A stretch of 64,000 nt of DNA from Desulfobacula toluolica Tol2 (GTDB lineage: Bacteria > Desulfobacterota > Desulfobacteria > Desulfobacterales > Desulfobacteraceae), in NCBI RefSeq assembly GCF_000307105.1, contig NC_018645.1, forward strand, positions 2,379,501 through 2,443,500. Reading direction: 5' to 3'. The notes beneath the pieces were generated by a model that did no database searches, was not told where the DNA came from, and saw only the letters and a program-made list of their open reading frames with translations. A program made the position numbers and the translations under genes. Each line of letters starts with the position of its first letter. Position 1 is the stretch's first letter. Of the stretch, positions 26,048 to 35,992 are shown piece by piece.

Positions 26048-27978
26048 ATCGGGATAGGACCCCCCATCACTGAGGAGCCCTCCCACACCACCGGACATAC
26101 GGATCGCGTATCCGGCGGTTCGGCTGATCAGGCAGATTAGTTCCCGGGCAGAAATAATCCAAGAGAAAGGAAATATTTGTTTGGCAGAGCCATGACAACC
26201 CATTTAACCCTGCTCATGCGCCAGTGTTTCTTGCGGGAATTTCCGCAAGTGACGGCATATTGAAACGGTATGCCTCGTTTAAGCAGGTTCCGGATTTTCG
26301 TTCCGGGATTTTTCCACTGTTTCCATACAACACATCTCAAGCGGCGGATAATCCAGCCGTTCAAGGACTTGAATATGTGTCTTGCTTCGGTGAGACAGTA
26401 ATAATTCCACCATCCCCTGATGTACATATTCAATTTATCAATGATCTGGGGAAGACTTAGACCACAGTTCCGGTTTGTTAATTCTCGAACCCTTTCTTTG
26501 AAGCGCTCGATTGTTTTCCGGTGTATGCGGATCTTGGTCTTGCCGCACATACTGATAAATGTGTAGCCGAGAAATTTGTCCAGCCATGGTCGGCTGACCT
26601 TGCTTTTCTCTTCATTGACCTTGAGCCTGAGCTTTACGGTTATAAACCGTGTAACACTTTTCATAACACGTTCGGCCGCTTTCTTGCTCTTGAGATATAT
26701 GACAAAGTCATCAGCGTATCTGACAAATTTATGCCCTCTTTTCTCCAACTCTTTATCCAGTTCATCCAAAACGATATTTGAGATCACTGGTGAAAGAGGG
26801 CCGCCTTGAGGAGTTCCTTCAGCGGCAGATACAACCACCCCGTCGATCATGACACCGGCTGTTAAGTAACTTCGGATAAGCTTGAGAACCCGCTTATCCT
26901 TTATTCTTTCAGCCAGACGGCTCATGAGGCGGTCATGGTTCACTCTGTCGAAAAATTTGGAAAGATCCATATTAACAGAGTGTGTATATCCTGAGAGCAG
27001 ATAAACTTTGCCTTGGAGTATGGCATCATGCTGGGATCTTCCAGGTCTGAATCCATGACTGGACTCAGAAAAATGCGGGTCCCATATTTGCTGCAATATC
27101 TCGCTGACGGCTTGCTGGATCAAACGATCCAAAACTGTTGGAATGCCGAGCAGTCTTACTCCGCCATCGGGTTTAGGAATTTCTTTCCTTTTCACCGGTA
27201 ATGGCTTGTAGTTTCCCTGCAGCAACTTTCCCTTAACTTTGGGCCAGTGGCGTCTGAGGTAACCCGGTAGTTGATCAACGGTCATGTTGTCGATTCCAGG
27301 TGCCCCTTTGTTGCTACGGACCCTTTTTAATGCTCTGAACATGTTTCCCCTTTCAAGGATAAACTCCATGAGTCGGGAACTTTCTGTCGGACTTTCGGTG
27401 ATCTGTAACGCTGTGAACATTTCCATCTGCTGTGGCAATATGTCCATAAGTATACACCTCCTATTTGTCTCTATCATTTACCCGTACCATTCGGTCCGGG
27501 CACCGTTCGGGCCTTCACCGGGGTGAGTCCTCCGTGGAATTCACGGCTCGTTTTCCTGCGGCTACTATGCCCTCTGCTGACTTCTTCCATGCGGTCGGAG
27601 CAGGTTACCCTGCCCTCAGCCAATTTCTGCCGCACGCGGCATCCCAGGGCAGCATGGAAGATCTCCCGGGGTAAAACACACGTCTTTCAATACGTGGGTG
27701 CCGAGTATACGGACATTGCCTATAATGGATAGAGGACTTTACCTTGTGTTGCAGGCTCGTCCCGCAAATGCACGCCTAACTCGATTTCTGTACGTCACCC
27801 CGTACTTTTGTGCCACTCCGCCTCGGCGAAGCCACTGCCTTCCGGAGTACCGTCACCGGGACCCCGTTGTGATAACACTATGCCCTTCGCCTCCATCTGG
27901 CTGGGCTTGGGACTTGCCTTGACTTCCATAAAGGAAGATGCAGGCTCACCCTTAAGACGTGTGCCGTGCCCGGCACAC
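26048..27978 (-). mobile_element. Group IIC (attC-type) intron, copy 7
   Basis: 1931 bp, left flank GGCG, right flank AACAGGCGGG. Majority alleles. Confidence 0.93.
26137..27447 (-). CDS. ltrA: Group II intron reverse transcriptase/maturase, copy 7
   Basis: 436 residues, majority protein, motifs intact. Confidence 0.93.
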   Translation of the reverse strand: MDILPQQMEMFTALQITESPTESSRLMEFILERGNMFRALKRVRSNKGAPGIDNMTVDQLPGYLRRHWPKVKGKLLQGNYKPLPVKRKEIPKPDGGVRLLGIPTVLDRLIQQAVSEILQQIWDPHFSESSHGFRPGRSQHDAILQGKVYLLSGYTHSVNMDLSKFFDRVNHDRLMSRLAERIKDKRVLKLIRSYLTAGVMIDGVVVSAAEGTPQGGPLSPVISNIVLDELDKELEKRGHKFVRYADDFVIYLKSKKAAERVMKSVTRFITVKLRLKVNEEKSKVSRPWLDKFLGYTFISMCGKTKIRIHRKTIERFKERVRELTNRNCGLSLPQIIDKLNMYIRGWWNYYCLTEARHIFKSLNGWIIRRLRCVVWKQWKNPGTKIRNLLKRGIPFQYAVTCGNSRKKHWRMSRVKWVVMALPNKYFLSLGLFLPGN

Positions 27979-28100
27979 AACAGGCGGGTGAACCGGACAG
28001 CAAGGGTCTCCTTCTTTTTAAAGGTTGAAAAAACTTTTGAATGATGTGTTTTTAATCAACTTTTTGGAAACCCTTGCTGCCCGTTACCCAAGCGTTCTCT
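27979..28100 (+). repeat. attC site with intron 7 at its R'' box
   Basis: AAC 27979-27981, R' GTTCTCT 28094-28100. Confidence 0.85.
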
Positions 28101-28124
28101 TTTAATCGTCAAATTTTAATATGC

Positions 28125-28151
28125 TTGACTAAGTTCACATATTTGTATACT
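28125..28151 (+). promoter_or_regulatory. Promoter of higBA (first pair)
   Basis: TTGACT at 28125-28130 and TATACT at 28146-28151 (15-base spacer; TACTTT at 28148 gives 17). The higB ATG at 28160 is within 6-8 bases of the -10 box, predicting a leaderless message. Confidence 0.45.
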
Positions 28152-28159
28152 TTATATTT

Positions 28160-28504
28160 ATGAGATTGATATCATTTTACAAGACCACCTCAGGCAAATG
28201 TCCCGTTGAAGATCACTTGGAATCACTCTCAGATACTCAGGTCACCAAAATTACTTGGGTTCTGAAATTAATACGAGAAACACAAAACATCTCAACCAAA
28301 TATTTTAAGAAACTGGTCAACACAGATGATATATGGGAAGTAAGAGTTAGTGTTGGAAAGAATATTTTCCGCCTTCTTGGTTTTATACAGGATCAAGAAT
28401 TAATAATTTTGACAAATTCTTTTCAAAAGAAAACTCAGAAAACCCCAAGGAAAGAAATTAAATTGGCAGAAAATAGAAAGAAAGATTATTTGAGCAGGAG
28501 GTAA
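28160..28504 (+). CDS. higB: HigB-like toxin (phage Gp49/RelE superfamily)
   Basis: 114 residues. Family marks are [22 protein letters not shown] at the start, the [29 protein letters not shown] core and the [18 protein letters not shown] segment typical of the DUF891/Gp49 branch. Predicted ribosome-dependent mRNA interferase. Toxin-first order with higA two bases downstream. Confidence 0.9.
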   Translation: MRLISFYKTTSGKCPVEDHLESLSDTQVTKITWVLKLIRETQNISTKYFKKLVNTDDIWEVRVSVGKNIFRLLGFIQDQELIILTNSFQKKTQKTPRKEIKLAENRKKDYLSRR

Positions 28505-28506
28505 TT

Positions 28507-28782
28507 ATGGATGACCTTGATAAATATATTGAGAAAAGAAAAAAAGAGAGTCCTGCATTTGCTCAAAACTATGATAAGGGCTATGAGCAGTTCAAAATTG
28601 GCGCTCTTCTTAAACAGGCTCGACTTGATGCAGGGCTTACTCAAGCACAAGTAGCAAATAAATTAAAAACTGGCAAATCTGCAATTTCAAGAATTGAGAA
28701 TCATGCTGAAGATATTCGTCTGTCAACTCTTGTAAACTATGCACAAGCTTTGGGAAAGAGCCTAAAATTAGAAGTGGCATAA
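28507..28782 (+). CDS. higA: HigA antitoxin, XRE-type helix-turn-helix
   Basis: 91 residues. The Cro/CI-type helix-turn-helix is at about 36-85 ([20 protein letters not shown]...[25 protein letters not shown]). AGGAGG lies just upstream of the ATG. Binds and neutralises HigB and probably represses the operon. Confidence 0.92.
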   Translation: MDDLDKYIEKRKKESPAFAQNYDKGYEQFKIGALLKQARLDAGLTQAQVANKLKTGKSAISRIENHAEDIRLSTLVNYAQALGKSLKLEVA

Positions 28783-28791
28783 TCAAACACA

Positions 28792-28917
28792 AGAGAACAG
28801 GCGGGTGAACCGGACAGCAAGGGTCTCCTTCTTTTTAAAGGTTAAAAAACTTTTAAATGATGTGCTTTCAATCGACTTTTTTGGAAACCCTTGCTGCCCG
28901 TTACCCAAGCGTTATAA
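28792..28917 (+). repeat. attC site, undisturbed
   Basis: R'' AGAGAAC (28792-28798), R' GTTATAA (28911-28917). A third intact site without intron or IS. Confidence 0.88.
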
Positions 28918-29086
28918 TACTTGACGTTTGGAAAAAACAGCTACCGACATAAAGCGGGACAGTTTGAACAGATTGATGAGAATCTTCCAGCGAGTAAGCC
29001 TCAGAAACAAGGATTCCAGAAAATCCTTATTCTACGGAGTGTACCGGCTTAAAATGGTAGACGAAAAAACTACCAAGCTCAATGCA
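28918..29086 (+). other. Cassette start with shared repeat of the ORF-less cassettes
   Basis: About 28930-29055 contains the ACCGACATAAAGCGGGACAG ... CTTCCAG ... TTATTCTACGGAGTGTACCGGCTTAAAATGG element seen in cassettes 1-3 and 8. A frame from TTG 28928 reads EKTATDIKRDSLNRLMRIFQ but lacks an ATG. Confidence 0.45.
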
Positions 29087-29350
29087 TCAAAGACCTTTGT
29101 AAATATCTTTTCTGTGCCCAACTTTTACAATCAGAATGACTAATTTGTCATCATGAATCTCATATATTATACGATAATCTCCGCTTCGAATCTTATGAAA
29201 AGAATTATTCCCTTTCATCTTTGTGGTATTTGGCTCCGGCAAATTCTGACCAAGAGCCTCTATCTTTTTTTTTATGCGGACCAAATCCCTTTTGGGAAAT
29301 TTCTTCATATTTTTCAATACCACAGGTCGAAACTCTATAGAATATGTCAT
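29087..29350 (-). CDS. relE: RelE-family toxin (reversed cassette)
   Basis: 87 residues (MTYSIEFRPVVLKNMKKFPK...). RelE pattern: SIEFRPVVLKNMKKFPKRD, the FHKIRSGDYRIIYEIHDDKLVI core with basic residues, and the VKVGHRKDIYKGL end. Three bases after the antitoxin stop. The pair reads against the cassette direction, so it must use its own promoter. Confidence 0.93.
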   Translation of the reverse strand: MTYSIEFRPVVLKNMKKFPKRDLVRIKKKIEALGQNLPEPNTTKMKGNNSFHKIRSGDYRIIYEIHDDKLVILIVKVGHRKDIYKGL

Positions 29351-29353
29351 AAA

Positions 29354-29605
29354 TCAAAGCCCCAATTGCTTCCAGACTTCTTCGGCGGGAATATTATTTC
29401 CAGGTTCTGCAAGAGCCCGTTTGGCATCTTCAATATCAATATGGTCTTCAATTTGTTGAAGCAGTTCAAGCTCATCAATAGAAATCAAAGCAGCAACATC
29501 TTGGCCTCTGCGTGTCAGAACTATAGGTTCATTTCCATAAGCTACTTTGTTAACAATATCAGCAAAATTTTTTCTTGCATCGGCTGTAGAAACTTTAGTG
29601 GTCAT
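29354..29605 (-). CDS. Phd/YefM-family antitoxin (reversed cassette)
   Basis: 83 residues: VSTADARKNFADIVNKVAYGNEPIVLTRRG followed by DVAALISIDEL is the standard Phd N-terminal fold; an acidic C-terminal helix follows. GGAGGT (29611-29616 on the plus strand as ACCTCC) precedes the start. Confidence 0.93.
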   Translation of the reverse strand: MTTKVSTADARKNFADIVNKVAYGNEPIVLTRRGQDVAALISIDELELLQQIEDHIDIEDAKRALAEPGNNIPAEEVWKQLGL

Positions 29606-29637
29606 TTTACACCTCCAATTGTGTACTTTATGTATAT

Positions 29638-29666
29638 AGCGTACAACAGGTACTTCACAATGTCAA
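29638..29666 (-). promoter_or_regulatory. Promoter of the reversed Phd/RelE pair
   Basis: On the minus strand TTGACA (29661-29666), 17 bases, TACGCT (29638-29643). Three GTAC motifs lie around the -10 box and could mark the autoregulatory site. Confidence 0.5.
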
Positions 29667-29696
29667 TCATAGGCGAAAAAGTAAAAACCGTATTAT

Positions 29697-31627
29697 ATCG
29701 GGATAGGACCCCCCATCACTGAGGAGCCCTCCCACACCACCGGACATACGGATCGCGTATCCGGCGGTTCGGCTGATCAGGCAGATTAGTTCCCGGGCAG
29801 AAATAATCCAAGAGAAAGGAAATATTTGTTTGGCAGAGCCATGACAACCCATTTAACCCTGCTCATGCGCCAGTGTTTCTTGCGGGAATTTCCGCAAGTG
29901 ACGGCATATTGAAACGGTATGCCTCGTTTAAGCAGGTTCCGGATTTTCGTTCCGGGATTTTTCCACTGTTTCCATACAACACATCTCAAGCGGCGGATAA
30001 TCCAGCCGTTCAAGGACTTGAATATGTGTCTTGCTTCGGTGAGACAGTAATAATTCCACCATCCCCTGATGTACATATTCAATTTATCAATGATCTGGGG
30101 AAGACTTAGACCACAGTTCCGGTTTGTTAATTCTCGAACCCTTTCTTTGAAGCTCTCGATTGTTTTCCGGTGTATGCGGATCTTGGTCTTGCCGCACATA
30201 CTGATAAATGTGTAGCCGAGAAATTTGTCCAGCCATGGTCGGCTGACCTTGCTTTTCTCTTCATTGACCTTGAGCCTGAGCTTTACGGTTATAAACCGTG
30301 TAACACTTTTCATAACACGTTCGGCCGCTTTCTTGCTCTTGAGATATATGACAAAGTCATCAGCGTATCTGACAAATTTATGCCCTCTTTTCTCCAACTC
30401 TTTATCCAGTTCATCCAAAACGATATTTGAAATCACTGGTGAAAGAGGGCCGCCTTGAGGAGTTCCTTCAGCGGCAGATACAACCACCCCGTCGATCATG
30501 ACACCGGCTGTTAAGTAACTTCGGATAAGCTTGAGAACCCGCTTATCCTTTATTCTTTCAGCCAGACGGCTCATGAGGCGGTCATGGTTCACTCTGTCGA
30601 AAAATTTGGAAAGATCCATATTAACAGAGTGTGTATATCCTGAGAGCAGATAAACTTTGCCTTGGAGTATGGCATCATGCTGGGATCTTCCAGGTCTGAA
30701 TCCATGACTGGACTCAGAAAAATGCGGGTCCCATATTTGCTGCAATATCTCGCTGACGGCTTGCTGGATCAAACGATCCAAAACTGTTGGAATGCCGAGC
30801 AGTCTTACTCCGCCATCGGGTTTAGGAATTTCTTTCCTTTTCACCGGTAATGGCTTGTAGTTTCCCTGCAGCAACTTTCCCTTAACTTTGGGCCAGTGGC
30901 GTCTGAGGTAACCCGGTAGTTGATCAACGGTCATGTTGTCGATTCCAGGTGCCCCTTTGTTGCTACGGACCCTTTTTAATGCTCTGAACATGTTTCCCCT
31001 TTCAAGGATAAATTCCATGAGTCGGGAACTTTCTGTCGGACTTTCGGTGATCTGTAACGCTGTGAACATTTCCATCTGCTGTGGCAATATGTCCATAAGT
31101 ATACACCTCCTATTTGTCTCTATCATTTACCCGTACCATTCGGTCCGGGCACCGTTCGGGCCTTCACCGGGGTGAGTCCTCCGTGGAATTCACGGCTCGT
31201 TTTCCTGCGGCTACTATGCCCTCTGCTGACTTCTTCCATGCGGTCGGAGCAGGTTACCCTGCCCTCAGCCAATTTCTGCCGCACGCGGCATCCCAGGGCA
31301 GCATGGAAGATCTCCCGGGGTAAAACACACGTCTTTCAATACGTGGGTGCCGAGTATACGGACATTGCCTATAATGGATAGAGGACTTTACCTTGTGTTG
31401 CAGGCTCGTCCCGCAAATGCACGCCTAACTCGATTTCTGTACGTCACCCCGTACTTTTGTGCCACTCCGCCTCGGCGAAGCCACTGCCTTCCGGAGTACC
31501 GTCACCGGGACCCCGTTGTGATAACACTATGCCCTTCGCCTCCATCTGGCTGGGCTTGGGACTTGCCTTGACTTCCATAAAGGAAGATGCAGGCTCACCC
31601 TTAAGACGTGTGCCGTGCCCGGCACAC
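29697..31627 (-). mobile_element. Group IIC (attC-type) intron, copy 8 (left of a double stack)
   Basis: 1931 bp, left flank TTAT, right neighbour directly intron 9. Alleles TTGAAATC and AAATTCC differ from those of copy 9. Confidence 0.93.
29786..31096 (-). CDS. ltrA: Group II intron reverse transcriptase/maturase, copy 8
   Basis: 436 residues. Ser replaces Arg in KTIESFKERV just before the maturase domain; otherwise majority protein. Confidence 0.92.
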   Translation of the reverse strand: MDILPQQMEMFTALQITESPTESSRLMEFILERGNMFRALKRVRSNKGAPGIDNMTVDQLPGYLRRHWPKVKGKLLQGNYKPLPVKRKEIPKPDGGVRLLGIPTVLDRLIQQAVSEILQQIWDPHFSESSHGFRPGRSQHDAILQGKVYLLSGYTHSVNMDLSKFFDRVNHDRLMSRLAERIKDKRVLKLIRSYLTAGVMIDGVVVSAAEGTPQGGPLSPVISNIVLDELDKELEKRGHKFVRYADDFVIYLKSKKAAERVMKSVTRFITVKLRLKVNEEKSKVSRPWLDKFLGYTFISMCGKTKIRIHRKTIESFKERVRELTNRNCGLSLPQIIDKLNMYIRGWWNYYCLTEARHIFKSLNGWIIRRLRCVVWKQWKNPGTKIRNLLKRGIPFQYAVTCGNSRKKHWRMSRVKWVVMALPNKYFLSLGLFLPGN

Positions 31628-33558
31628 ATCGGGATAGGACCCCCCATCACTGAGGAGCCCTCCCACACCACCGGACATACGGATCGCGTATCCGGCGGTT
31701 CGGCTGATCAGGCAGATTAGTTCCCGGGCAGAAATAATCCAAGAGAAAGGAAATATTTGTTTGGCAGAGCCATGACAACCCATTTAACCCTGCTCATGCG
31801 CCAGTGTTTCTTGCGGGAATTTCCGCAAGTGACGGCATATTGAAACGGTATGCCTCGTTTAAGCAGGTTCCGGATTTTCGTTCCGGGATTTTTCCACTGT
31901 TTCCATACAACACATCTCAAGCGGCGGATAATCCAGCCGTTCAAGGACTTGAATATGTGTCTTGCTTCGGTGAGACAGTAATAATTCCACCATCCCCTGA
32001 TGTACATATTCAATTTATCAATGATCTGGGGAAGACTTAGACCACAGTTCCGGTTTGTTAATTCTCGAACCCTTTCTTTGAAGCGCTCGATTGTTTTCCG
32101 GTGTATGCGGATCTTGGTCTTGCCGCACATACTGATAAATGTGTAGCCGAGAAATTTGTCCAGCCATGGTCGGCTGACCTTGCTTTTCTCTTCATTGACC
32201 TTGAGCCTGAGCTTTACGGTTATAAACCGTGTAACACTTTTCATAACACGTTCGGCCGCTTTCTTGCTCTTGAGATATATGACAAAGTCATCAGCGTATC
32301 TGACAAATTTATGCCCTCTTTTCTCCAACTCTTTATCCAGTTCATCCAAAACGATATTTGAGATCACTGGTGAAAGAGGGCCGCCTTGAGGAGTTCCTTC
32401 AGCGGCAGATACAACCACCCCGTCGATCATGACACCGGCTGTTAAGTAACTTCGGATAAGCTTGAGAACCCGCTTATCCTTTATTCTTTCAGCCAGACGG
32501 CTCATGAGGCGGTCATGGTTCACTCTGTCGAAAAATTTGGAAAGATCCATATTAACAGAGTGTGTATATCCTGAGAGCAGATAAACTTTGCCTTGGAGTA
32601 TGGCATCATGCTGGGATCTTCCAGGTCTGAATCCATGACTGGACTCAGAAAAATGCGGGTCCCATATTTGCTGCAATATCTCGCTGACGGCTTGCTGGAT
32701 CAAACGATCCAAAACTGTTGGAATGCCGAGCAGTCTTACTCCGCCATCGGGTTTAGGAATTTCTTTCCTTTTCACCGGTAATGGCTTGTAGTTTCCCTGC
32801 AGCAACTTTCCCTTAACTTTGGGCCAGTGGCGTCTGAGGTAACCCGGTAGTTGATCAACGGTCATGTTGTCGATTCCAGGTGCCCCTTTGTTGCTACGGA
32901 CCCTTTTTAATGCTCTGAACATGTTTCCCCTTTCAAGGATAAACTCCATGAGTCGGGAACTTTCTGTCGGACTTTCGGTGATCTGTAACGCTGTGAACAT
33001 TTCCATCTGCTGTGGCAATATGTCCATAAGTATACACCTCCTATTTGTCTCTATCATTTACCCGTACCATTCGGTCCGGGCACCGTTCGGGCCTTCACCG
33101 GGGTGAGTCCTCCGTGGAATTCACGGCTCGTTTTCCTGCGGCTACTATGCCCTCTGCTGACTTCTTCCATGCGGTCGGAGCAGGTTACCCTGCCCTCAGC
33201 CAATTTCTGCCGCACGCGGCATCCCAGGGCAGCATGGAAGATCTCCCGGGGTAAAACACACGTCTTTCAATACGTGGGTGCCGAGTATACGGACATTGCC
33301 TATAATGGATAGAGGACTTTACCTTGTGTTGCAGGCTCGTCCCGCAAATGCACGCCTAACTCGATTTCTGTACGTCACCCCGTACTTTTGTGCCACTCCG
33401 CCTCGGCGAAGCCACTGCCTTCCGGAGTACCGTCACCGGGACCCCGTTGTGATAACACTATGCCCTTCGCCTCCATCTGGCTGGGCTTGGGACTTGCCTT
33501 GACTTCCATAAAGGAAGATGCAGGCTCACCCTTAAGACGTGTGCCGTGCCCGGCACAC
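31628..33558 (-). mobile_element. Group IIC (attC-type) intron, copy 9 (right of a double stack)
   Basis: 1931 bp, right flank AACCAGCGGG (5' exon CCGCTGGTT). Alleles TTGAGATC and AAACTCC. Confidence 0.93.
31717..33027 (-). CDS. ltrA: Group II intron reverse transcriptase/maturase, copy 9
   Basis: 436 residues, majority protein. Confidence 0.93.
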   Translation of the reverse strand: MDILPQQMEMFTALQITESPTESSRLMEFILERGNMFRALKRVRSNKGAPGIDNMTVDQLPGYLRRHWPKVKGKLLQGNYKPLPVKRKEIPKPDGGVRLLGIPTVLDRLIQQAVSEILQQIWDPHFSESSHGFRPGRSQHDAILQGKVYLLSGYTHSVNMDLSKFFDRVNHDRLMSRLAERIKDKRVLKLIRSYLTAGVMIDGVVVSAAEGTPQGGPLSPVISNIVLDELDKELEKRGHKFVRYADDFVIYLKSKKAAERVMKSVTRFITVKLRLKVNEEKSKVSRPWLDKFLGYTFISMCGKTKIRIHRKTIERFKERVRELTNRNCGLSLPQIIDKLNMYIRGWWNYYCLTEARHIFKSLNGWIIRRLRCVVWKQWKNPGTKIRNLLKRGIPFQYAVTCGNSRKKHWRMSRVKWVVMALPNKYFLSLGLFLPGN

Positions 33559-33680
33559 AACCAGCGGGTGAACCGGACGTCAAGGGTCTCCTTTTTTTAA
33601 AGGTTAAAAAAATTTTGAAGCGATGTGTTTTTATTTAACTTTTTTGGCAACCCTTGGCGCCCGTTACCCCAACGTTGGCA
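33559..33680 (+). repeat. attC site with stacked introns 8-9 at its R'' box
   Basis: AAC 33559-33561, R' GTTGGCA 33674-33680. Arms carry covarying changes relative to the others (GGACGTCAAGGG with CCCTTGGCGCCCG). Confidence 0.83.
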
Positions 33681-33771
33681 AGTGACAATCTTCATCTCAC
33701 CTTGTCCAAGCTATTGAACAATAAGATTTGTTGCCATTCCAAGTCTTTTTATTCAAAGCTCAACAATGTTG

Positions 33772-33800
33772 TTGACACAATAACGTTTGTCAGTTATTGT
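33772..33800 (+). promoter_or_regulatory. Promoter and operator of the Phd/VapC cassette
   Basis: TTGACA (33772-33777), 17 bases, TATTGT (33795-33800). The inverted repeat AATAAC / GTTATT with an 8-base centre (33779-33798) fills the spacer, a likely antitoxin operator. Leader of about 35 bases with GAGGTG before the ATG. Confidence 0.6.
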
Positions 33801-33841
33801 TTAGACAGTCTAGCCTAAAAATAACAAATAGAGGTGTGATC

Positions 33842-34096
33842 ATGATTGAAAACTATTGGCAACTTCAAGATGCAAAAAACAAATTTAGCAATCTTGTTGA
33901 AACTGCGCAGCAGAAAGGTCCTCAAATTGTAACCAAACATGGTAAAGAGGCTGTAGTTATTCTTTCAATTAAAGAATATAAAAGGTTAACCAAACCCAAA
34001 ATAAATTTGGTTCAATTTTTTAAAAATTCTCCTCTTGCAGAAGAAATGATTGAATTTTCGAGAAACAAAGATATTCCGAGAGATGTCGACTTATGA
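33842..34096 (+). CDS. Phd-like antitoxin paired with a PIN toxin
   Basis: 84 residues: YWQLQDAKNKFSNLVETAQQ, then PQIVTKHGKEAVVILSIKEY is the Phd/YefM fold; the C-terminal part (EEMIEFSRNKDIPRDVDL) would cover the toxin. ATG 33842 has GAGGTG upstream. Four-base overlap with the toxin. Confidence 0.9.
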   Translation: MIENYWQLQDAKNKFSNLVETAQQKGPQIVTKHGKEAVVILSIKEYKRLTKPKINLVQFFKNSPLAEEMIEFSRNKDIPRDVDL

Positions 34097-34512
34097 ACTA
34101 CTTATTAGACACATGTGTTATCTCAGAATTAATAAAAAAACAGCCAAACCCAAAAGTGGTTCAATGGATATCAAATATTGAAGAAGCAAGCTTATTCATA
34201 AGTGTACTCACAATAGGTGAACTTCATAAAGGAATAGAGAAATTACCAGAGAGCAAGAAAAAAAATAGACTTCACAAATGGGTTACTTATGACCTAAAAA
34301 AACGGTTTGAAAATAAAATTATTGACTTTGATCTCCAAACAGCAACTATTTGGGGTAAAATTCAAGCCAATTCAGAATTATTGGGCCAGACATTACCCGC
34401 TATTGATGCTCTTATTGCTTCTACAGGAATATCGCATGGCCTTATTGTTGTAACAAGGAATACTAAGGACATGGAAATCAGTGGGGTAGACTTGCTTAAT
34501 CCCTGGTTATGA
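34093..34512 (+). CDS. vapC: VapC-like PIN-domain ribonuclease toxin
   Basis: 139 residues, full PIN domain. The acidic metal-binding residues are D6 (LLDTCVISEL), E43 (TIGELHKGI), D105 (PAIDALIA) and D126 (TRNTKDM). Likely cleaves tRNA or rRNA when freed. Phd-type antitoxins with PIN toxins are a known combination. Confidence 0.92.
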   Translation: MNYLLDTCVISELIKKQPNPKVVQWISNIEEASLFISVLTIGELHKGIEKLPESKKKNRLHKWVTYDLKKRFENKIIDFDLQTATIWGKIQANSELLGQTLPAIDALIASTGISHGLIVVTRNTKDMEISGVDLLNPWL

Positions 34513-34597
34513 AATATTCATTGTCACTGTTTATAGTGGACCCCGAAAACTGGACAATGTGTTAAGATAAAATATAACAGTCCAGAAAGGGGATATT

Positions 34598-34879
34598 TTG
34601 AAACGAAAAAACTACAGTAAAGAATTAAAAAGCAAGGTCGCATTGGCAGCCATAAAAGGAAATCAAACTGTCAATGAGATAGCCTCTGAGTTCGGCATTC
34701 ATGCTAGTCTTGTAAATCGGTGGAAAAAGGAAGCCATAGAAGCCCTGCCATTGGTTTTTGGCAATAGCAAGGCAAAACAAACCAAAGAAGCCGAAATTGA
34801 GCGAGACCGTCTTTATCAAACGGTTGGTAAACTCCAGGTTGAACTGGATTGGTTAAAAAAAAACACCGGACACCTTTAA
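34598..34879 (+). CDS. IS3-family OrfA (helix-turn-helix subunit)
   Basis: 93 residues starting at TTG with AAAGGGG upstream. The helix-turn-helix is NQTVNEIASEFGIHASLVNRWKKE, followed by a leucine-rich coiled coil (ERDRLYQTVGKLQVELDWLKK). The nine-A run at 34855-34863 near its end fits a -1 ribosomal frameshift into OrfB, making the active OrfAB fusion. Confidence 0.9.
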   Translation: MKRKNYSKELKSKVALAAIKGNQTVNEIASEFGIHASLVNRWKKEAIEALPLVFGNSKAKQTKEAEIERDRLYQTVGKLQVELDWLKKNTGHL

Positions 34880-35739
34880 TGAGTATTGAAGAAAAAAAAC
34901 AGCGAATTCAATCCAAGCACTCTAAAATCAGTATTCAAAGGCAATGTGAGTTGATAGGACTGCCTCGTTCCAGCTATTACCGTGAAAGCCGGGGGGAACA
35001 GGAAACGCCTGAAAATCTTGAGCTAATGAAACTCATTGACATTGAATATACTGATCATCCGTTCTATGGTACCCGCCAAATGCGCAATATTATGAGACGC
35101 AAAGGATATAAGATTAACCGAAAACGGGTTCAGCGATTGATGCGGAAAATGGGAATTCAATCCATTGCACCGAAGCCGAATACCAGTAAGGCTCATCCCC
35201 AAAATAAAGTGTATCCATATCTTTTGAGAACTTTTGATGTAACCAGATCAAATCAGGTGTGGTCTACGGATATAACCTATATCCCACTTTCTGGTGGTTT
35301 CGTTTATTTGACGGCGGTCATGGACTGGCATAGTCGTTATGTCCTCTCTTGGGAACTTTCTATAACCATGGACAAGGAATTTTGTATATCCTCTCTGGAA
35401 ATGGCACTGCGATGTCATGGGACCCCCTATATATTCAACACGGATCAAGGATCTCAATACACAAGTCACGAGTTTACAAAAGTATTGAAATATAAGGACA
35501 TTAAAATCAGTATGGATGGGAAAGGCCGGTGTATGGACAATATTTTCATAGAACGGCTATGGCGCAGCGTGAAATATGAAGAAATTTATGTAAACGAATT
35601 TCAATCCGTTGAGCAGCTGCGCAAGTCCTTGAAAAAATATTTCAATTTTTACAACCATGAACGACCTCACCAGAGTTTTAACGGGCAAACGCCAGCCGAA
35701 ATATATTATGGTAAAAATCAGTTGAGGTTGGTGGGATGA
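34849..35739 (+). CDS. IS3-family transposase OrfB, DDE integrase core
   Basis: About 290 residues. An HTH_21 segment (YGTRQMRNIMRRKGYKINRKRVQRLMR) precedes the retroviral-type catalytic core: Asp in WSTDITYIPL, Asp in FNTDQGSQYTS and Glu in IFIERLWRSVKYEE. Lies in the -1 frame relative to OrfA. All catalytic residues present. Confidence 0.92.
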   Translation: MVKKKHRTPLMSIEEKKQRIQSKHSKISIQRQCELIGLPRSSYYRESRGEQETPENLELMKLIDIEYTDHPFYGTRQMRNIMRRKGYKINRKRVQRLMRKMGIQSIAPKPNTSKAHPQNKVYPYLLRTFDVTRSNQVWSTDITYIPLSGGFVYLTAVMDWHSRYVLSWELSITMDKEFCISSLEMALRCHGTPYIFNTDQGSQYTSHEFTKVLKYKDIKISMDGKGRCMDNIFIERLWRSVKYEEIYVNEFQSVEQLRKSLKKYFNFYNHERPHQSFNGQTPAEIYYGKNQLRLVG

Positions 35740-35992
35740 TGAAAACGATGTACCGAAAAACCCGCTCCAGCGGAAACCAACACCTTCCGACGGGCAGATT
35801 TTGGGGTGCCCATTCTCAGGGCCTGGTTTCCACTTCCGCTAGTCGCCGAAGCAAATCTGAACGCCGAACCGTGACACAGAATTACGAACATTTTCAAAAT
35901 GGAAAATGACGCTTAAATTGAATGAAAAACTGTCTTGACATTGGGGTCCACTATAGTTATTCGATAAAAAAAACTCATACAGTCATGGAAAT

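Larger units (their letters stand above)
34536..35951 (+). mobile_element. IS3-family insertion sequence
   Basis: Ends GTGGACCCC and GGGGTCCAC are inverted repeats; TATA occurs just outside both (34532-34535, 35952-35955), a probable 4-bp target duplication. Two overlapping ORFs encode the transposase. 35740-35951 has no gene. It interrupts the tail of the Phd/VapC cassette. Confidence 0.85.
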
